From: Cellulomonas sp. ES6
Lineage (GTDB): Bacteria > Actinomycetota > Actinomycetes > Actinomycetales > Cellulomonadaceae
Assembly (NCBI RefSeq): GCF_030053835.1
Contig: NZ_CP125655.1
Coordinates: 2,604,001-2,668,000, forward strand
Length of the DNA: 64,000 nt
Direction of reading: 5' to 3'
Under the pieces are notes generated by a model. The model did not search any database. It worked only from the letters and a program-made list of their open reading frames with translations, and was not told the origin of the DNA. Below, one piece after another: positions 42,270-50,230 of this stretch (positions are counted from its first letter, which is position 1; the number at the start of each line of letters is the position of its first letter). A program made the translations under genes and the position numbers.

Positions 42270-43243
42270 CAGTCCTTGCCCCCCTCGTAGTAGACGAACC
42301 GGTTGCCGAACTTCATCTGGATGGCCGTGATCGCCATGATGATCACGAAGAGCAGCCAGGCCATCGCGGCGGCGAACCCGAAGTTGAACTGCCGGAACGC
42401 CTGCTGGAACAGGTAGATCGCGTAGAACAGCGAGGCCTCAGGGGAGGCGTTTGACTGGTCGCGCCAGAACAGCAGGTACGCCTGGTCGAACACCTGGAAC
42501 GCGGCGATCGACAGCACGATCACGTTGAAGAAGATGGCGCTCGAGATCATCGGCAGCGTGATGTTGCGGAACCGCTGCCAGACGCCGGCGCCGTCGAGCT
42601 CCGCGACCTCGTAGAGCTCGCGGGGGACGTTCTTCAGGGCGGCCAGGAAGATCACCATCGTCCCCGACACGCCCCACAGCGTCATGAGCACGATGGACGG
42701 CTTGATCCACGCCGGGTCGACGAGCCACTGCGGCCCCTCGATGCCGAAGATCCGCAGGAACTGGTTCAGCGCCCCGGTGTTGCCGTTCAGCAGCAGGAAG
42801 AACACGGCGGCGGTCGCCACGGCGGGCGTCATCTTGGGCAGGTAGTACACGGTGCGGAAGAACCCGGCGCCGCGACCGGCCTGGTTGAGCAGCGAGGCGA
42901 GGCCCAGCGCCACCAGGATCTCCAGCGGCACGGCGAGCACCGCGTAGAACAGCGTGTTGCCGAGCGCCGTGGCCACGCGCGGGTCGGTGAACAGCTGCGC
43001 GTAGTTCTCGAAGCCCGCCGGGCGGGCCGTGTTGGTGGCCAGGTTGTAGTGGCTGAACGAGATCACGAGGCTGTAGACCATCGCCCCGGCCGTGAAGATC
43101 AGGAACCCGACGATCCACGGCGAGATGAACAGGTAGCCGGCCAGGGCCTCGCGCTTGTTGTAGGGCACCTTGTCCCGCCGCTTGCGCGGGGCCCGGGGCG
43201 AGCGCGCGACCACCGGGGCGGCGTCGGCTCTGAGCTGCGTCAT
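42269..43243 (-). CDS. ABC sugar permease (MalF type)
   Basis: A 324-residue membrane permease, partner of the 41295 protein. A basic lead (RAPRKRRDKVPYNKREALAG) is followed by helix 1 (FISPWIVGFLIFTAGAMVYSL). The EAA-like loop reads EVAELDGAGVWQRFRNITLP. The ATG at 43243 follows GGAGG at six bases; an open frame upstream runs into the operator and was rejected. First gene of the operon, about 80 bases after the predicted transcription start. The matching binding protein is probably the one at 3619. Confidence 0.95.
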   Translation of the reverse strand: MTQLRADAAPVVARSPRAPRKRRDKVPYNKREALAGYLFISPWIVGFLIFTAGAMVYSLVISFSHYNLATNTARPAGFENYAQLFTDPRVATALGNTLFYAVLAVPLEILVALGLASLLNQAGRGAGFFRTVYYLPKMTPAVATAAVFFLLLNGNTGALNQFLRIFGIEGPQWLVDPAWIKPSIVLMTLWGVSGTMVIFLAALKNVPRELYEVAELDGAGVWQRFRNITLPMISSAIFFNVIVLSIAAFQVFDQAYLLFWRDQSNASPEASLFYAIYLFQQAFRQFNFGFAAAMAWLLFVIIMAITAIQMKFGNRFVYYEGGKD

Positions 43244-43306
43244 CGGGGCCTCCAGTCGACCGATATCGCCGGTCGAGGCCTGCCCCTGCTCCGTTGCCCG
43301 GCGATG

Positions 43307-43358
43307 TGGCAACGATGCCACATGCCGCGACTATAGGGCGCAGGGGGTGCTGCCGCAA
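43307..43358 (-). promoter_or_regulatory. Promoter and LacI-type operator G
   Basis: Minus strand: TTGCGG (43353-43358), 17-base spacer, TATAGT (43330-43335). The operator TGGCAACGATGCCA (43307-43320), identical to site A, lies just past the start point. Confidence 0.8.
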
Positions 43359-43466
43359 GACACCGGCCGGAGCCCGCGGGCTACCTCACGGGCGCTGTCG
43401 GGGGCAGCGTCGCACGAAGCGCGGGACCCCACGACCGGAGCGGCCACCGCGCCCCGGACCCCGGCG

Positions 43467-44423
43467 TCAGAGCCGCGCCGCGAGCTCCGTCAGCGCTTCC
43501 GACGCGCCCTCGTCCAGCGTCAGCGTCGCCAGCGGGTCGCCCCGCGTCGCCCCCCGGTTGAGGATCACCACCGGCTTGCCCGCGGCCGCCGCGTGCCGCA
43601 CGAACCGCAGCCCCGACTGCACCGTCAGCGACGACCCCGCCACCAGCAGCGCGTCCGCCTCGTCCACCAGCGCGTACGCCTCGGCCACCCGCGGCGCCGG
43701 CACCGTCTCCCCGAAGTACACGATGTCCGGCTTCAGCATCCCGCCGCACGGCCCGTCGCCCCCGTCCGGGTCCGGCAACCAGCAGTCCACGACCCGGAAG
43801 TGCGCGGTCCGCTCGATCACCGCGTCCGCGTCCGGGGCGATCTCCACGTCCCCCACGGCCCCGACCGACTCCGCGAACCCCGGGTTCGCCGCCTCGAGCC
43901 GCTCCGCCAGCTCCGCGCGCGACACCGTGCGCCCGCACCGCAGGCACACCACCCGGTCGTACCGGCCGTGCAGGTCGATCACCCGCCGCGACCCCGCCTG
44001 CTCGTGCAGCAGGTCCACGTTCTGCGTGATCACCCCCAGCACCACGCCGTGCGCCTCCATCGACGCCAGCGCGCGGTGCCCCGCGTTCGGGTGCGTCCGG
44101 TGCACGTACCGCCAGCCCACGTGGTTGCGCGCCCAGTAGTGCCGCCGGAACGCCGCGTCCCCCACGAACTGCTGGTACGTCATCGGGTTGCGCGGCGGCG
44201 AGTCCGGCGACCGGTAGTCCGGGATCCCCGAGTCCGTCGACAACCCTGCGCCCGTCAGCGCCGTCACCCGGCTGCCCCGCAGCAGCGCCACCACGTCGTC
44301 CACCGTCCCCGGTTTCGGCCGCGCGTCGTCGTGCGCCGGCACCGGCAGACGCACCGGCGGCGCCGGCGTCACGGGCGGGAGGGGCAGCGCGGGGGTGTGG
44401 GGCACGGGGTCCGGGGACGTCAC
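43467..44423 (-). CDS. NAD-dependent deacetylase, sirtuin
   Basis: A 318-residue Sir2 protein. After a 40-residue Pro-rich lead, TALTGAGLSTDSGIPDYRS is the NAD-binding motif (about residues 54-72), TQNVDLLHEQAG the ribose-contacting Asn/Asp motif and VIDLHGRYD the catalytic His. Zinc cysteines are in VCLRCGR and, later, DCWLPD and GPCGGM. GSSLTVQSG is the C-terminal NAD loop. GTG start is six bases from TAGCGT, so probably leaderless. Deacetylase or deacylase target unknown; the class could include mono-ADP-ribosyl transfer. Confidence 0.92.
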   Translation of the reverse strand: MTSPDPVPHTPALPLPPVTPAPPVRLPVPAHDDARPKPGTVDDVVALLRGSRVTALTGAGLSTDSGIPDYRSPDSPPRNPMTYQQFVGDAAFRRHYWARNHVGWRYVHRTHPNAGHRALASMEAHGVVLGVITQNVDLLHEQAGSRRVIDLHGRYDRVVCLRCGRTVSRAELAERLEAANPGFAESVGAVGDVEIAPDADAVIERTAHFRVVDCWLPDPDGGDGPCGGMLKPDIVYFGETVPAPRVAEAYALVDEADALLVAGSSLTVQSGLRFVRHAAAAGKPVVILNRGATRGDPLATLTLDEGASEALTELAARL

Positions 44424-44429
44424 GGGTCC

Positions 44430-44435
44430 ACGCTA
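44430..44435 (-). promoter_or_regulatory. -10 box of leaderless sirtuin gene
   Basis: TAGCGT on the minus strand with a 6-base gap to the GTG at 44423. Confidence 0.4.
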
Positions 44436-44470
44436 CGTCCGCCGATGCGGGAGTTCGTCCCGGCATCCGG

Positions 44471-44476
44471 TAGTCT
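44471..44476 (+). promoter_or_regulatory. -10 box of tRNA-Ser
   Basis: TAGTCT, ten bases before the mature tRNA 5' end. Confidence 0.45.
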
Positions 44477-44486
44477 CTCCTGCCGA

Positions 44487-44573
44487 GGTAGCGTGTCCGA
44501 GCGGCCTAAGGAGCACGCCTCGAAAGCGTGTGTGGGTGAAAGTCCACCGTGGGTTCAAATCCCACCGCTACCG
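44487..44573 (+). tRNA. tRNA-Ser(CGA)
   Basis: Class II tRNA. The acceptor stem GGTAGCG pairs with CGCTACC (44566-44572), and G 44573 is the discriminator. The anticodon loop CTCGAAA closes on CACGC/GCGTG with anticodon CGA at 44521-44523. A long variable arm (GTGGGTGAAAGTCCACC) is typical of serine tRNA. The T loop is TTCAAAT on a GTGGG/CCCAC stem. CCA is not encoded. The 44574-44738 gap holds only its terminator and the start of the next gene's leader. Confidence 0.96.
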
Positions 44574-44578
44574 CGTGA

Positions 44579-44611
44579 CGAGAGCCCCGCCGGTGTCCGG
44601 CGGGGCTCTCG
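44579..44611 (+). terminator. tRNA-Ser terminator
   Basis: A perfect 15-bp stem (CGAGAGCCCCGCCGG and complement) with a 3-base loop, five bases past the tRNA. Confidence 0.85.
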
Positions 44612-44738
44612 TGCGTCCGGGCGGAGCCGCTGCCGCGACCCGAGCAGCCGCTCGTGCGCCTCTGGTGGCCCCGGGCCCTGCGACGTAGCGTCGTGCGTGC
44701 CGGAAGCACCAGCCGATCGCACGAGAGGTGGCACTGCC

Positions 44739-45134
44739 GTGAGCATGATGATGGACATGATGAAGTCGATGCCGGCGGGCACGACGGGGATGGACATGAC
44801 CGCGATGCAGCCGTGCATCGAGGCGTGCTCGGCCGCCGCGATGGCGGCGACGATGTGTGCCGACGCCGACGCCGGGGAGAGCATGGGCCGGTGTGCGTCC
44901 ATGTGCGCCAGCACCGCGGACGTGGCGACCACGACGATGCGGATGATGATGCGGCCGGCGGGCTACGACATGACCGTGATGTCGGCGATGATGCAGGCCT
45001 GCGTCGCGATGGGCGAGGCGTGCGCGGCGGAGTGCGAGATGCACGCGTCCATGTCGGAGCACTGCCGGATCTGCGCGCAGGCCTGCCGGGCGATGGTCGA
45101 CGCGTGCGGCTCGATGATGTCCTCGATGGCCTGA
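44739..45134 (+). CDS. Met/Cys-rich copper-storage (Csp-like) protein
   Basis: A 131-residue helical protein rich in Met and Cys. The cysteines lie in CxxxC and similar spacings along helices (PCIEACSAAAMAATMC, GRCASMCAS, QACVAMGEACAAECEMH, HCRICAQACRAMVDACG). This is the four-helix-bundle DUF326/Csp layout, in which inward cysteines bind many Cu(I) ions. The N-terminal SMMMDMMKSM run adds Met ligands. No signal peptide, so it is cytosolic (Csp3-like). GTG start has GAGAGG ten bases upstream. No copper exporter or regulator is beside it. Confidence 0.85.
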   Translation: MSMMMDMMKSMPAGTTGMDMTAMQPCIEACSAAAMAATMCADADAGESMGRCASMCASTADVATTTMRMMMRPAGYDMTVMSAMMQACVAMGEACAAECEMHASMSEHCRICAQACRAMVDACGSMMSSMA

Positions 45135-45150
45135 CGCGCGGCGGGGACCG

Positions 45151-45402
45151 CTAGACCGACGGGCGGGCGGCGTACCAGACGCCGCCCACCGCGAGCAGCC
45201 CGGCGACCGGGTGCACCGCCACCGGCTCCCCGGGCTGCGGCGTCGCGCGCGTCGTGAGCGCGTGCAGCCCGCCGTCGAGCAGGGCGACCGTCACCTGGGC
45301 CTCGCCCTGCTCGACGACGAGGCCGTCGCGCCAGGCGCTGGGCGAGGCGGAGGCGACGACCTCCTGGATGGGGAGGACGTCGACGCGGGTGTGCTGCGGC
45401 AC
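45151..45402 (-). CDS. Small hypothetical protein, 83 aa
   Basis: An ORF from a GTG (AGGAG six bases upstream) to TAG. The sequence reads as alternating beta strands: GLVVEQGEAQVTVALLDGGLHAL, then VAVHPVAGLLAVGGVWYAAR. It may be a small barrel or sandwich domain. I do not recognise a family. The promoter may be the strong leaderless one at 45657, in which case the Cys-rich mini-ORF is its leader. Confidence 0.6.
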   Translation of the reverse strand: MPQHTRVDVLPIQEVVASASPSAWRDGLVVEQGEAQVTVALLDGGLHALTTRATPQPGEPVAVHPVAGLLAVGGVWYAARPSV

Positions 45403-45556
45403 TTCAGGCTCCTGGGGTCCGGCGGGTCGTGCGGTGCGGGTGCACTCACGCGCCGGGACCGGGTGGACCGGGGCGGGGCGGAGCGCGGCTGCTGCGGGAT
45501 GACGCGGGCCCGGCCCGGGGCGCGCCTCAGGCGCGGGCGGGGGGGCCGCTGGGACG

Positions 45557-45649
45557 TCAGCGACACATTCGACAGCGGCACCGCACCGTCGGCACGGCGA
45601 CGGACCCCGCGGTGAGCGGGGTCGCGTGGGCGTGCCGGACGGCGGACAT
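45557..45649 (-). CDS. Cys-rich 30-aa mini-ORF, possible leader peptide
   Basis: ATG to TGA, 30 residues ending in VRCRCRMCR. The ATG is seven bases from the -10 of a near-consensus promoter (45657-45685), so it is the first codon of a leaderless message. Three Cys codons at the end recall cysteine-sensing attenuator peptides of mycobacteria. GC-rich inverted repeats follow before the 83-aa gene at 45402. Function unproven. The rest of 45403-45786 shows no gene. Confidence 0.45.
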   Translation of the reverse strand: MSAVRHAHATPLTAGSVAVPTVRCRCRMCR

Positions 45650-45656
45650 GGCGACG

Positions 45657-45685
45657 AGTCTGAGCAGGCCCGGGGGACGTGTCAA
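45657..45685 (-). promoter_or_regulatory. Strong leaderless promoter
   Basis: Minus strand: perfect TTGACA (45680-45685), 17-base spacer, CAGACT (45657-45662), seven bases to ATG 45649. Confidence 0.7.
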
Positions 45686-45786
45686 GGACGCCCGCGGTTT
45701 CTCGTGCAGCCGTGCAGGTCAGCCGGGGGGAGCGTGCGCGCACCGTCCGGAGCGTGGACGCCTCGGGCGTCGGTGAGCGTCCCGGT

Positions 45787-46647
45787 TCACGCGCTGATCG
45801 CGACGATGCCGGCGAGCACCACCGCGGCCCCGAGCAGGCGGCGCACGAGCCCGCCGTCGCGCGTGAGCAGCCACGCGACCAGCGCGCCGATGACGATCGA
45901 CGACTCGCGCAGCGGGGCGACGAGCGCGACGGGGGAGGTCTGCATCGCGGTGAGGACGAGGACGTAGGCGAGGGGTGACAGGACCGCGACGGCGGCGACG
46001 GGCGCGCGGTCGACGCGGAGCGTGTGCGGCAGGGCGCGCCGGCGCCGGATGACGCCGGGTGCCAGCGCGACGGTCTGGAGCAGCAGGGTCCCGGCGTAGT
46101 AGCTGACCGGGGCGAGGCCGAGCGCCGTCACCGTGTAGGCGTCCCAGAGGGTGTACGCGGCGATCGTGGTGCCGGTCGCGGCGCCCCACGCGAGGCCGGG
46201 GACCGGGTCGGCACCGGTGCGGCGTAGGGGGTTGCCGGTGACGACGGCGATGCCGGCGAGGATCCCGAGGGCGCCGACGACGGCCAGGCGCGTGGGGCGC
46301 TCCCCGAGCACGGCGACGGCGAGCACGGTGGTCAGCAGCGGGCCGGTGCCGCGGGCCACCGGGTACACGACGCCGAGGTCCGCGCGGTCGTAGCCGGCCT
46401 GGAGGGTGAGCGAGTAGGCCAGGTGGAGGGTGGCCGAGACGGCGGCCGCGCCGAGCAGCGGCCAGGTGACCGGCTGCGAGCCGGTCGTCGCCGCCAGGGC
46501 CGCGAGCGGGAGGCAGAGGACCGCGGAGCCCGCCGTGTACGCGGCGACGAACAGGACCGTGTCGCCCCGCTTGGCCGTCGAGGCGAGGTTCCAGGTGGCG
46601 TGCGCCACCGCCGCGACGAGGACGGTCGCGAGGGTGGCGGGCGGCAT
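45787..46647 (-). CDS. EamA/DMT-family transporter
   Basis: A 286-residue membrane protein with ten predicted helices in two EamA repeats. The repeat marks are HATWNLASTAKRGD in helix 1 and PVARGTGPLLTTVLAVAVLGER in helix 4 of the first half, then SPVALVAPLRESSIVIGALVAWLL in the second. Drug/metabolite exporters of this type move amino acids, nucleosides or related solutes; substrate unknown. The ATG shares one base with the stop of the RpiR gene, so the two form an operon. Confidence 0.9.
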   Translation of the reverse strand: MPPATLATVLVAAVAHATWNLASTAKRGDTVLFVAAYTAGSAVLCLPLAALAATTGSQPVTWPLLGAAAVSATLHLAYSLTLQAGYDRADLGVVYPVARGTGPLLTTVLAVAVLGERPTRLAVVGALGILAGIAVVTGNPLRRTGADPVPGLAWGAATGTTIAAYTLWDAYTVTALGLAPVSYYAGTLLLQTVALAPGVIRRRRALPHTLRVDRAPVAAVAVLSPLAYVLVLTAMQTSPVALVAPLRESSIVIGALVAWLLTRDGGLVRRLLGAAVVLAGIVAISA

Positions 46648-47531
46648 CAGGTGAGGTCGGGCAGGTCGACGCCGGCCCGCTCGGTGCGCGCGACCCGGTC
46701 GGGGTCGCGCAGCGCGAGCGCGGTGGCGAGGGCGTCGACGGCGGCGAGCTGGGCGAGGCGGCTGCCGGCGGCCGCCATCTGGGTGGTGAGCGGGGCGCCG
46801 CCGACGACGAGCGCGATGTCGGCGACGTCGGTCAGCGGGGTCCCGTACTGGTTGGTCACCGCGACGACGGTGGCGCCCGCGGTCGCGGCGGCGTCGGCGA
46901 CGGCGACCGTCGTCTCGGTGCGGCCCGTCGAGCTGACGGCGACGGCGACGTCCCCGGCGTCCAGCAGGCGGGCCGCGATCATCGCGGACTCGTGGTCGGT
47001 GATCCCCGCGGTGCGCACACTGAGCGCGCGCAGCCGGAACACGACGTCGGCCGCGACCGTCGCCGACGGGCCCGCGCCGTACGCCACGAGCTGGCCGGCG
47101 CGCAGGACCGCGGAGACGGCCTCGTCGAGCGCGGCGGGGTCGAGGGCCCCGCCGAGGGCGGTGAGCGCCTCGACGCCGGTGCGCACGCTCGCGTCGATGA
47201 TGGTGCGGGTGGTGTCGGCGCTGGTGAGCGTGCGGGGCGGGGCGAAGAACTCGGTGGTGCCCCGCGCGCGGGCGATCTCCAGCTTCAGCTCGGCGAACCC
47301 GGCGAAGCCGACGGCGCGGGCCGCGCGCACCACGCTCGGCGCGGACACCCCCGCGCGGCCCGCGACCTGCGCGGCGGTGCTCCGCCCGACGAACAGCGGG
47401 TCCGTGAGGAGCAGCTCGACGACCTTGGCCTCGCTCGCCGCCAGACCGGCGGTCCGTGCCTGCACCGAGCCGAGCCAGCGCCGCAGCGGGTCGCCCTGGC
47501 CGGAAATGCCGTTACCGTCGCGCTGCATCAC
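46647..47531 (-). CDS. RpiR-family transcriptional regulator
   Basis: A 294-residue RpiR/MurR-type regulator. The N-terminal helix-turn-helix (about residues 18-95) includes STAAQVAGRAGVSAPSVVRAARAVGF. The SIS sensor domain follows, with VAYGAGPSATVAADVVFRL and VAVSSTGRTETTVAVADAA binding a sugar phosphate or related ligand. The first codon may be GTG 47531 or ATG 47528. It is divergent from a PanE-like reductase, with only 23 bp between, and cotranscribed with the DMT transporter; it may control both. Confidence 0.93.
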   Translation of the reverse strand: MMQRDGNGISGQGDPLRRWLGSVQARTAGLAASEAKVVELLLTDPLFVGRSTAAQVAGRAGVSAPSVVRAARAVGFAGFAELKLEIARARGTTEFFAPPRTLTSADTTRTIIDASVRTGVEALTALGGALDPAALDEAVSAVLRAGQLVAYGAGPSATVAADVVFRLRALSVRTAGITDHESAMIAARLLDAGDVAVAVSSTGRTETTVAVADAAATAGATVVAVTNQYGTPLTDVADIALVVGGAPLTTQMAAAGSRLAQLAAVDALATALALRDPDRVARTERAGVDLPDLT

Positions 47532-47542
47532 GCGTCACACGA

Positions 47543-47548
47543 TAACAT
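47543..47548 (+). promoter_or_regulatory. -10 box of leaderless panE-like gene
   Basis: TAACAT with a 6-base gap to the ATG at 47555. It lies in the 23-bp gap shared with the divergent RpiR gene. Confidence 0.45.
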
Positions 47549-47554
47549 CGCGGC

Positions 47555-48463
47555 ATGGGCGCAGACAGCGGGCAGGCGGTCGAGCGGGTCGCCGTCGTCG
47601 GGCCGGGGGCGATCGGGACGGCGGTGGCCGCCGTGCTGCACGAGGCGGGGCGGACGCCGGTGCTCTGCGGACGCACGCCCCGGGCGGACCTCACCCTGGT
47701 GGACGGCGAGCGGCGCGTGGTCGTCCCCGGACCCGTCCACACCGACCCCGGCGCCCCGGCGGAGACGGTCGACGTGCTGCTCCTGGCGGTCAAGGCGACC
47801 CAGACGGCCGCGGCGGCGCCGTGGCTGCGGCGCCTGTGCGGACCCGGGACGGTGGTGGGCGTGCTGCAGAACGGCGTCGAGCAGGTCGCCGCCGTGCGCC
47901 CGCACGTCCCGCCGGGCGTCGAGGTGGTGCCCGCGGTCGTCTGGTTCCCCGCGCAGGCGCAGGCCGACGGCACGGTCCGGCTGCGGGGCGAGCCCCGGCT
48001 GACGCTCCCGGAGGGGCCGGGGGCCCAGCGCGTCGCAGCCGCCCTGCGCGGCACGCGCTGCCGGGTGGACCTCGCGGCCGACTTCGCCGACCTGGCCTGG
48101 CGCAAGCTCCTGCAGAACGCCGCCGCCGGGATCATGGCGCTCACGGGCCGGCGCGCCGGCGTCTTCACGCGCCCGGACGTGGCCGACCTGACTCGCGCGT
48201 ACCTGCGGGAGTGCCTCGCCGTCGCGCGCGCGGAGGGTGCGACGCTCGGCGACGACACCCCCGAGGCCGTCCTCGGCGGCTTCCAGGCCGCCCCGGCCGA
48301 CATGAGCACCTCGATCCTCACCGACCGGGAGGCCGGGCGACCGCTCGAGTGGGACATCCGCAACGGCGTGGTCTCCCGCCTCGGCCGGGTGCACGGCGTC
48401 CCGACGCCGATCGGCGACACCCTCGCGACGCTCCTCGCGGCCACCAGCGACGGCCCGGGCTGA
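47555..48463 (+). CDS. Ketopantoate reductase-family protein
   Basis: A 302-residue PanE/ApbA protein. The NADPH loop is VAVVGPGAIGTAVAAVLHEAG (residues about 12-32). VDVLLLAVKATQT and VGVLQNGVEQ carry the family's Lys and Asn. The catalytic Lys is in LAWRKLLQNAAAGIMAL and the C-terminal DMSTSILTDREAGRPLEWD binds substrate. 2-Dehydropantoate reduction for pantothenate is the type reaction; related 2-oxo-acid reductions are possible. It is beside an RpiR regulator and not with other pan genes, so the biosynthetic role is not certain. Confidence 0.88.
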   Translation: MGADSGQAVERVAVVGPGAIGTAVAAVLHEAGRTPVLCGRTPRADLTLVDGERRVVVPGPVHTDPGAPAETVDVLLLAVKATQTAAAAPWLRRLCGPGTVVGVLQNGVEQVAAVRPHVPPGVEVVPAVVWFPAQAQADGTVRLRGEPRLTLPEGPGAQRVAAALRGTRCRVDLAADFADLAWRKLLQNAAAGIMALTGRRAGVFTRPDVADLTRAYLRECLAVARAEGATLGDDTPEAVLGGFQAAPADMSTSILTDREAGRPLEWDIRNGVVSRLGRVHGVPTPIGDTLATLLAATSDGPG

Positions 48464-48506
48464 CGTCGGGCCGGACCCGGCGGCGGGGCCCCCGGCGCAC
48501 CGGCCG

Positions 48507-49379
48507 TCAGACCACGGGACGGACGCGGTCGACCAGGCGGGTCCGGGCCGTGCCGTCGCCGAGCTCGTGCCGGGCGCCCGGGGTGGCGGCGTAGAAGAGC
48601 AGCGTCCCGGCGAGGAACAGCGGGTCGATGTCGAGCACCGGCGTCGGCACGCCGAGCACCGCGCCCTGGGGCGAGCCCAGCCCCCCGGGCACGGGGGCGC
48701 TCAGGAACCGACCGCGCCGCCGCCAGGAGGCCGAGCGGGCGCCCGGCCTCGCGAGCAGGTGGAGCACAGGCCAGGAGCCGGTGTCGCCGAGCCGGACGTC
48801 CGCGAGGTCGTCCCAGGCGAGGTGGCCGTCGCCGTCCCAGCCGTGCACGGTGACGCCGCGGGCGTCCAGGACGAGGCGGTGCGGACGGCGGCGCAGGCGC
48901 AGCAGGCTGTCGGGGAGCGGCAGGGCGAGCAGCACGGCGGCGCCGACCATCACCCACGTGATCGGCGCGGGATCGCCGAGCTGGAGCGAGGCCGCCGCGA
49001 GCAGCACGACGACGAGGCCGCCGGTCGTCGCCGCAGGCACGGTGAGCAGGGTCGTGGACCACGTGAGCACCGTCGCGCGGCTCCCGTCGGGGAGCGTCTC
49101 GACCGCCACGCGCCGGCCGTCGAGGGGCGGTCGGCGCAGGTACATCCGGTGGAACCCGATCGCGCCGCCGCCGACCCACAGCAGTCCCGCCCCGGCGACG
49201 ACCACGCAGGTCGCCGGAGACCAGGTGCCGGGCGAGGCCACCAGCAGGGCGACGGCGAGCAGCGTCAGGGCGGAGCCGAGCAGCGCGTTGCCGACGACGA
49301 CCGCCCACAGCGCCGGCCACCACCGGTAGCGGCGCAGCAGGGCGACGGACGCGGTGGGGGCGTCGCGGGGCGCCGTCAC
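48507..49379 (-). CDS. Hypothetical membrane protein
   Basis: A 290-residue protein with four predicted helices (WWPALWAVVVGNALLGSALT, VVVAGAGLLWVGGGAIGFH, LLTVPAATTGGLVVVLLAAA, and ITWVMVGAAVLLALPLP). The C-terminal 120 residues are soluble, beta-rich and PH-like (RLVLDARGVTVHGWDGDGHLAWDDLADVRL), with a DIDP motif. I do not recognise a function. GTG start overlaps the stop of the XRE regulator by four bases, so they are cotranscribed. Confidence 0.75.
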   Translation of the reverse strand: MTAPRDAPTASVALLRRYRWWPALWAVVVGNALLGSALTLLAVALLVASPGTWSPATCVVVAGAGLLWVGGGAIGFHRMYLRRPPLDGRRVAVETLPDGSRATVLTWSTTLLTVPAATTGGLVVVLLAAASLQLGDPAPITWVMVGAAVLLALPLPDSLLRLRRRPHRLVLDARGVTVHGWDGDGHLAWDDLADVRLGDTGSWPVLHLLARPGARSASWRRRGRFLSAPVPGGLGSPQGAVLGVPTPVLDIDPLFLAGTLLFYAATPGARHELGDGTARTRLVDRVRPVV

Positions 49380-50218
49380 CCGGACACCACCTCCCCGGAG
49401 TCCTGCGCCGCGAGCGCCCCCAGCAGCCGCAGCCGCTCCGCGCTGGGGCTGCCCGCGTCGGCGTAGTAGACGACCAGGACCACGCCCTCGACCGGCAGCT
49501 TGTCGCGGTGCAGCGTCAGCTCGCCGACCACGGGGTGGTGCACGACCGTCGTGCCGCCGGTGAGCGGGCGCACGTCCTGGCGCGCCCACAGGGAGCGGAA
49601 CCGGGCGCTCGCCAGCGAGAGCTCGCCGACGAGCTCGATGATGCGCGGGTCGTCGGCGTCGTCCCCGACGCTCTGGCGGAACGCGCCCAGGAACCCGGCG
49701 ACGGCGGCGTCCCAGTCGGCGTGGAAGGCCCGCTCCTCGGGGTCGAGCAGCAGGGACCGGAGCCGGTTCTCGCCCGGTCGCAGCCGAGGCGAGAACGCGG
49801 CGGCGAGCGAGTTGGCGGCCAGGACGTCGAACGCGCGGCCCTCGACGAACGCCGGCACGTCGAGCGCCGCGAGCAGGTGGTGCAGCCGCTCCGGCACCCG
49901 CTCGGGCGGCCGGCGGCGGGGACGGGAACGGGGCTGCGGCACGGCGAGGTCCCGCAGGTACGCGGCCTCGACGTCGTCGAGCCGCAGCACCCGGGCCAGC
50001 GCGTCGAGCACCTGGGCGGACGGGTTGCGGTCGCGGCCCTGCTCGAGCCGCAGGTAGTAGTCGGCGCTGATGCCGGCGAGCAGCGCGACCTCCTCGCGGC
50101 GCAGCCCGGCGACCCGCCGGTTCGCGCCGCCGGGGATGCCGGCCTGCTCGGGCGTGACGAGCGCGCGGCGGGCACGCAGGTACGCGCCGAGCCGCCGGGT
50201 GCCGTCGTCCGCGCTCAC
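49376..50218 (-). CDS. MmyB-type XRE transcriptional regulator
   Basis: A 280-residue regulator. The N-terminal helix-turn-helix (about residues 8-75) has VAGLRREEVALLAGISADYYLRLEQGRDRNPS, the mark of MmyB-like proteins. The C-terminal ligand-binding domain has FDVLAANSLAAAFSP, RFRSLWARQDVRP and HPVVGELTLHRDKLPVEG. Proteins of this class are usually divergent from an SDR they control, as here (SDR at 50346). GTG start is six bases from TACCGT, so probably leaderless. Confidence 0.95.
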   Translation of the reverse strand: MSADDGTRRLGAYLRARRALVTPEQAGIPGGANRRVAGLRREEVALLAGISADYYLRLEQGRDRNPSAQVLDALARVLRLDDVEAAYLRDLAVPQPRSRPRRRPPERVPERLHHLLAALDVPAFVEGRAFDVLAANSLAAAFSPRLRPGENRLRSLLLDPEERAFHADWDAAVAGFLGAFRQSVGDDADDPRIIELVGELSLASARFRSLWARQDVRPLTGGTTVVHHPVVGELTLHRDKLPVEGVVLVVYYADAGSPSAERLRLLGALAAQDSGEVVSG

Positions 50219-50224
50219 CGGACC

Positions 50225-50230
50225 ACGGTA
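50225..50230 (-). promoter_or_regulatory. -10 box of leaderless XRE regulator
   Basis: TACCGT on the minus strand with a 6-base gap to the GTG at 50218. Confidence 0.45.

Noticed and set aside
45429..45978. Plus-strand ORFs between 45402 and 45787
   Set aside because: Arg/Gly/Ala-rich frames that are antisense to the mini-ORF and the DMT gene; no ribosome-binding sites.
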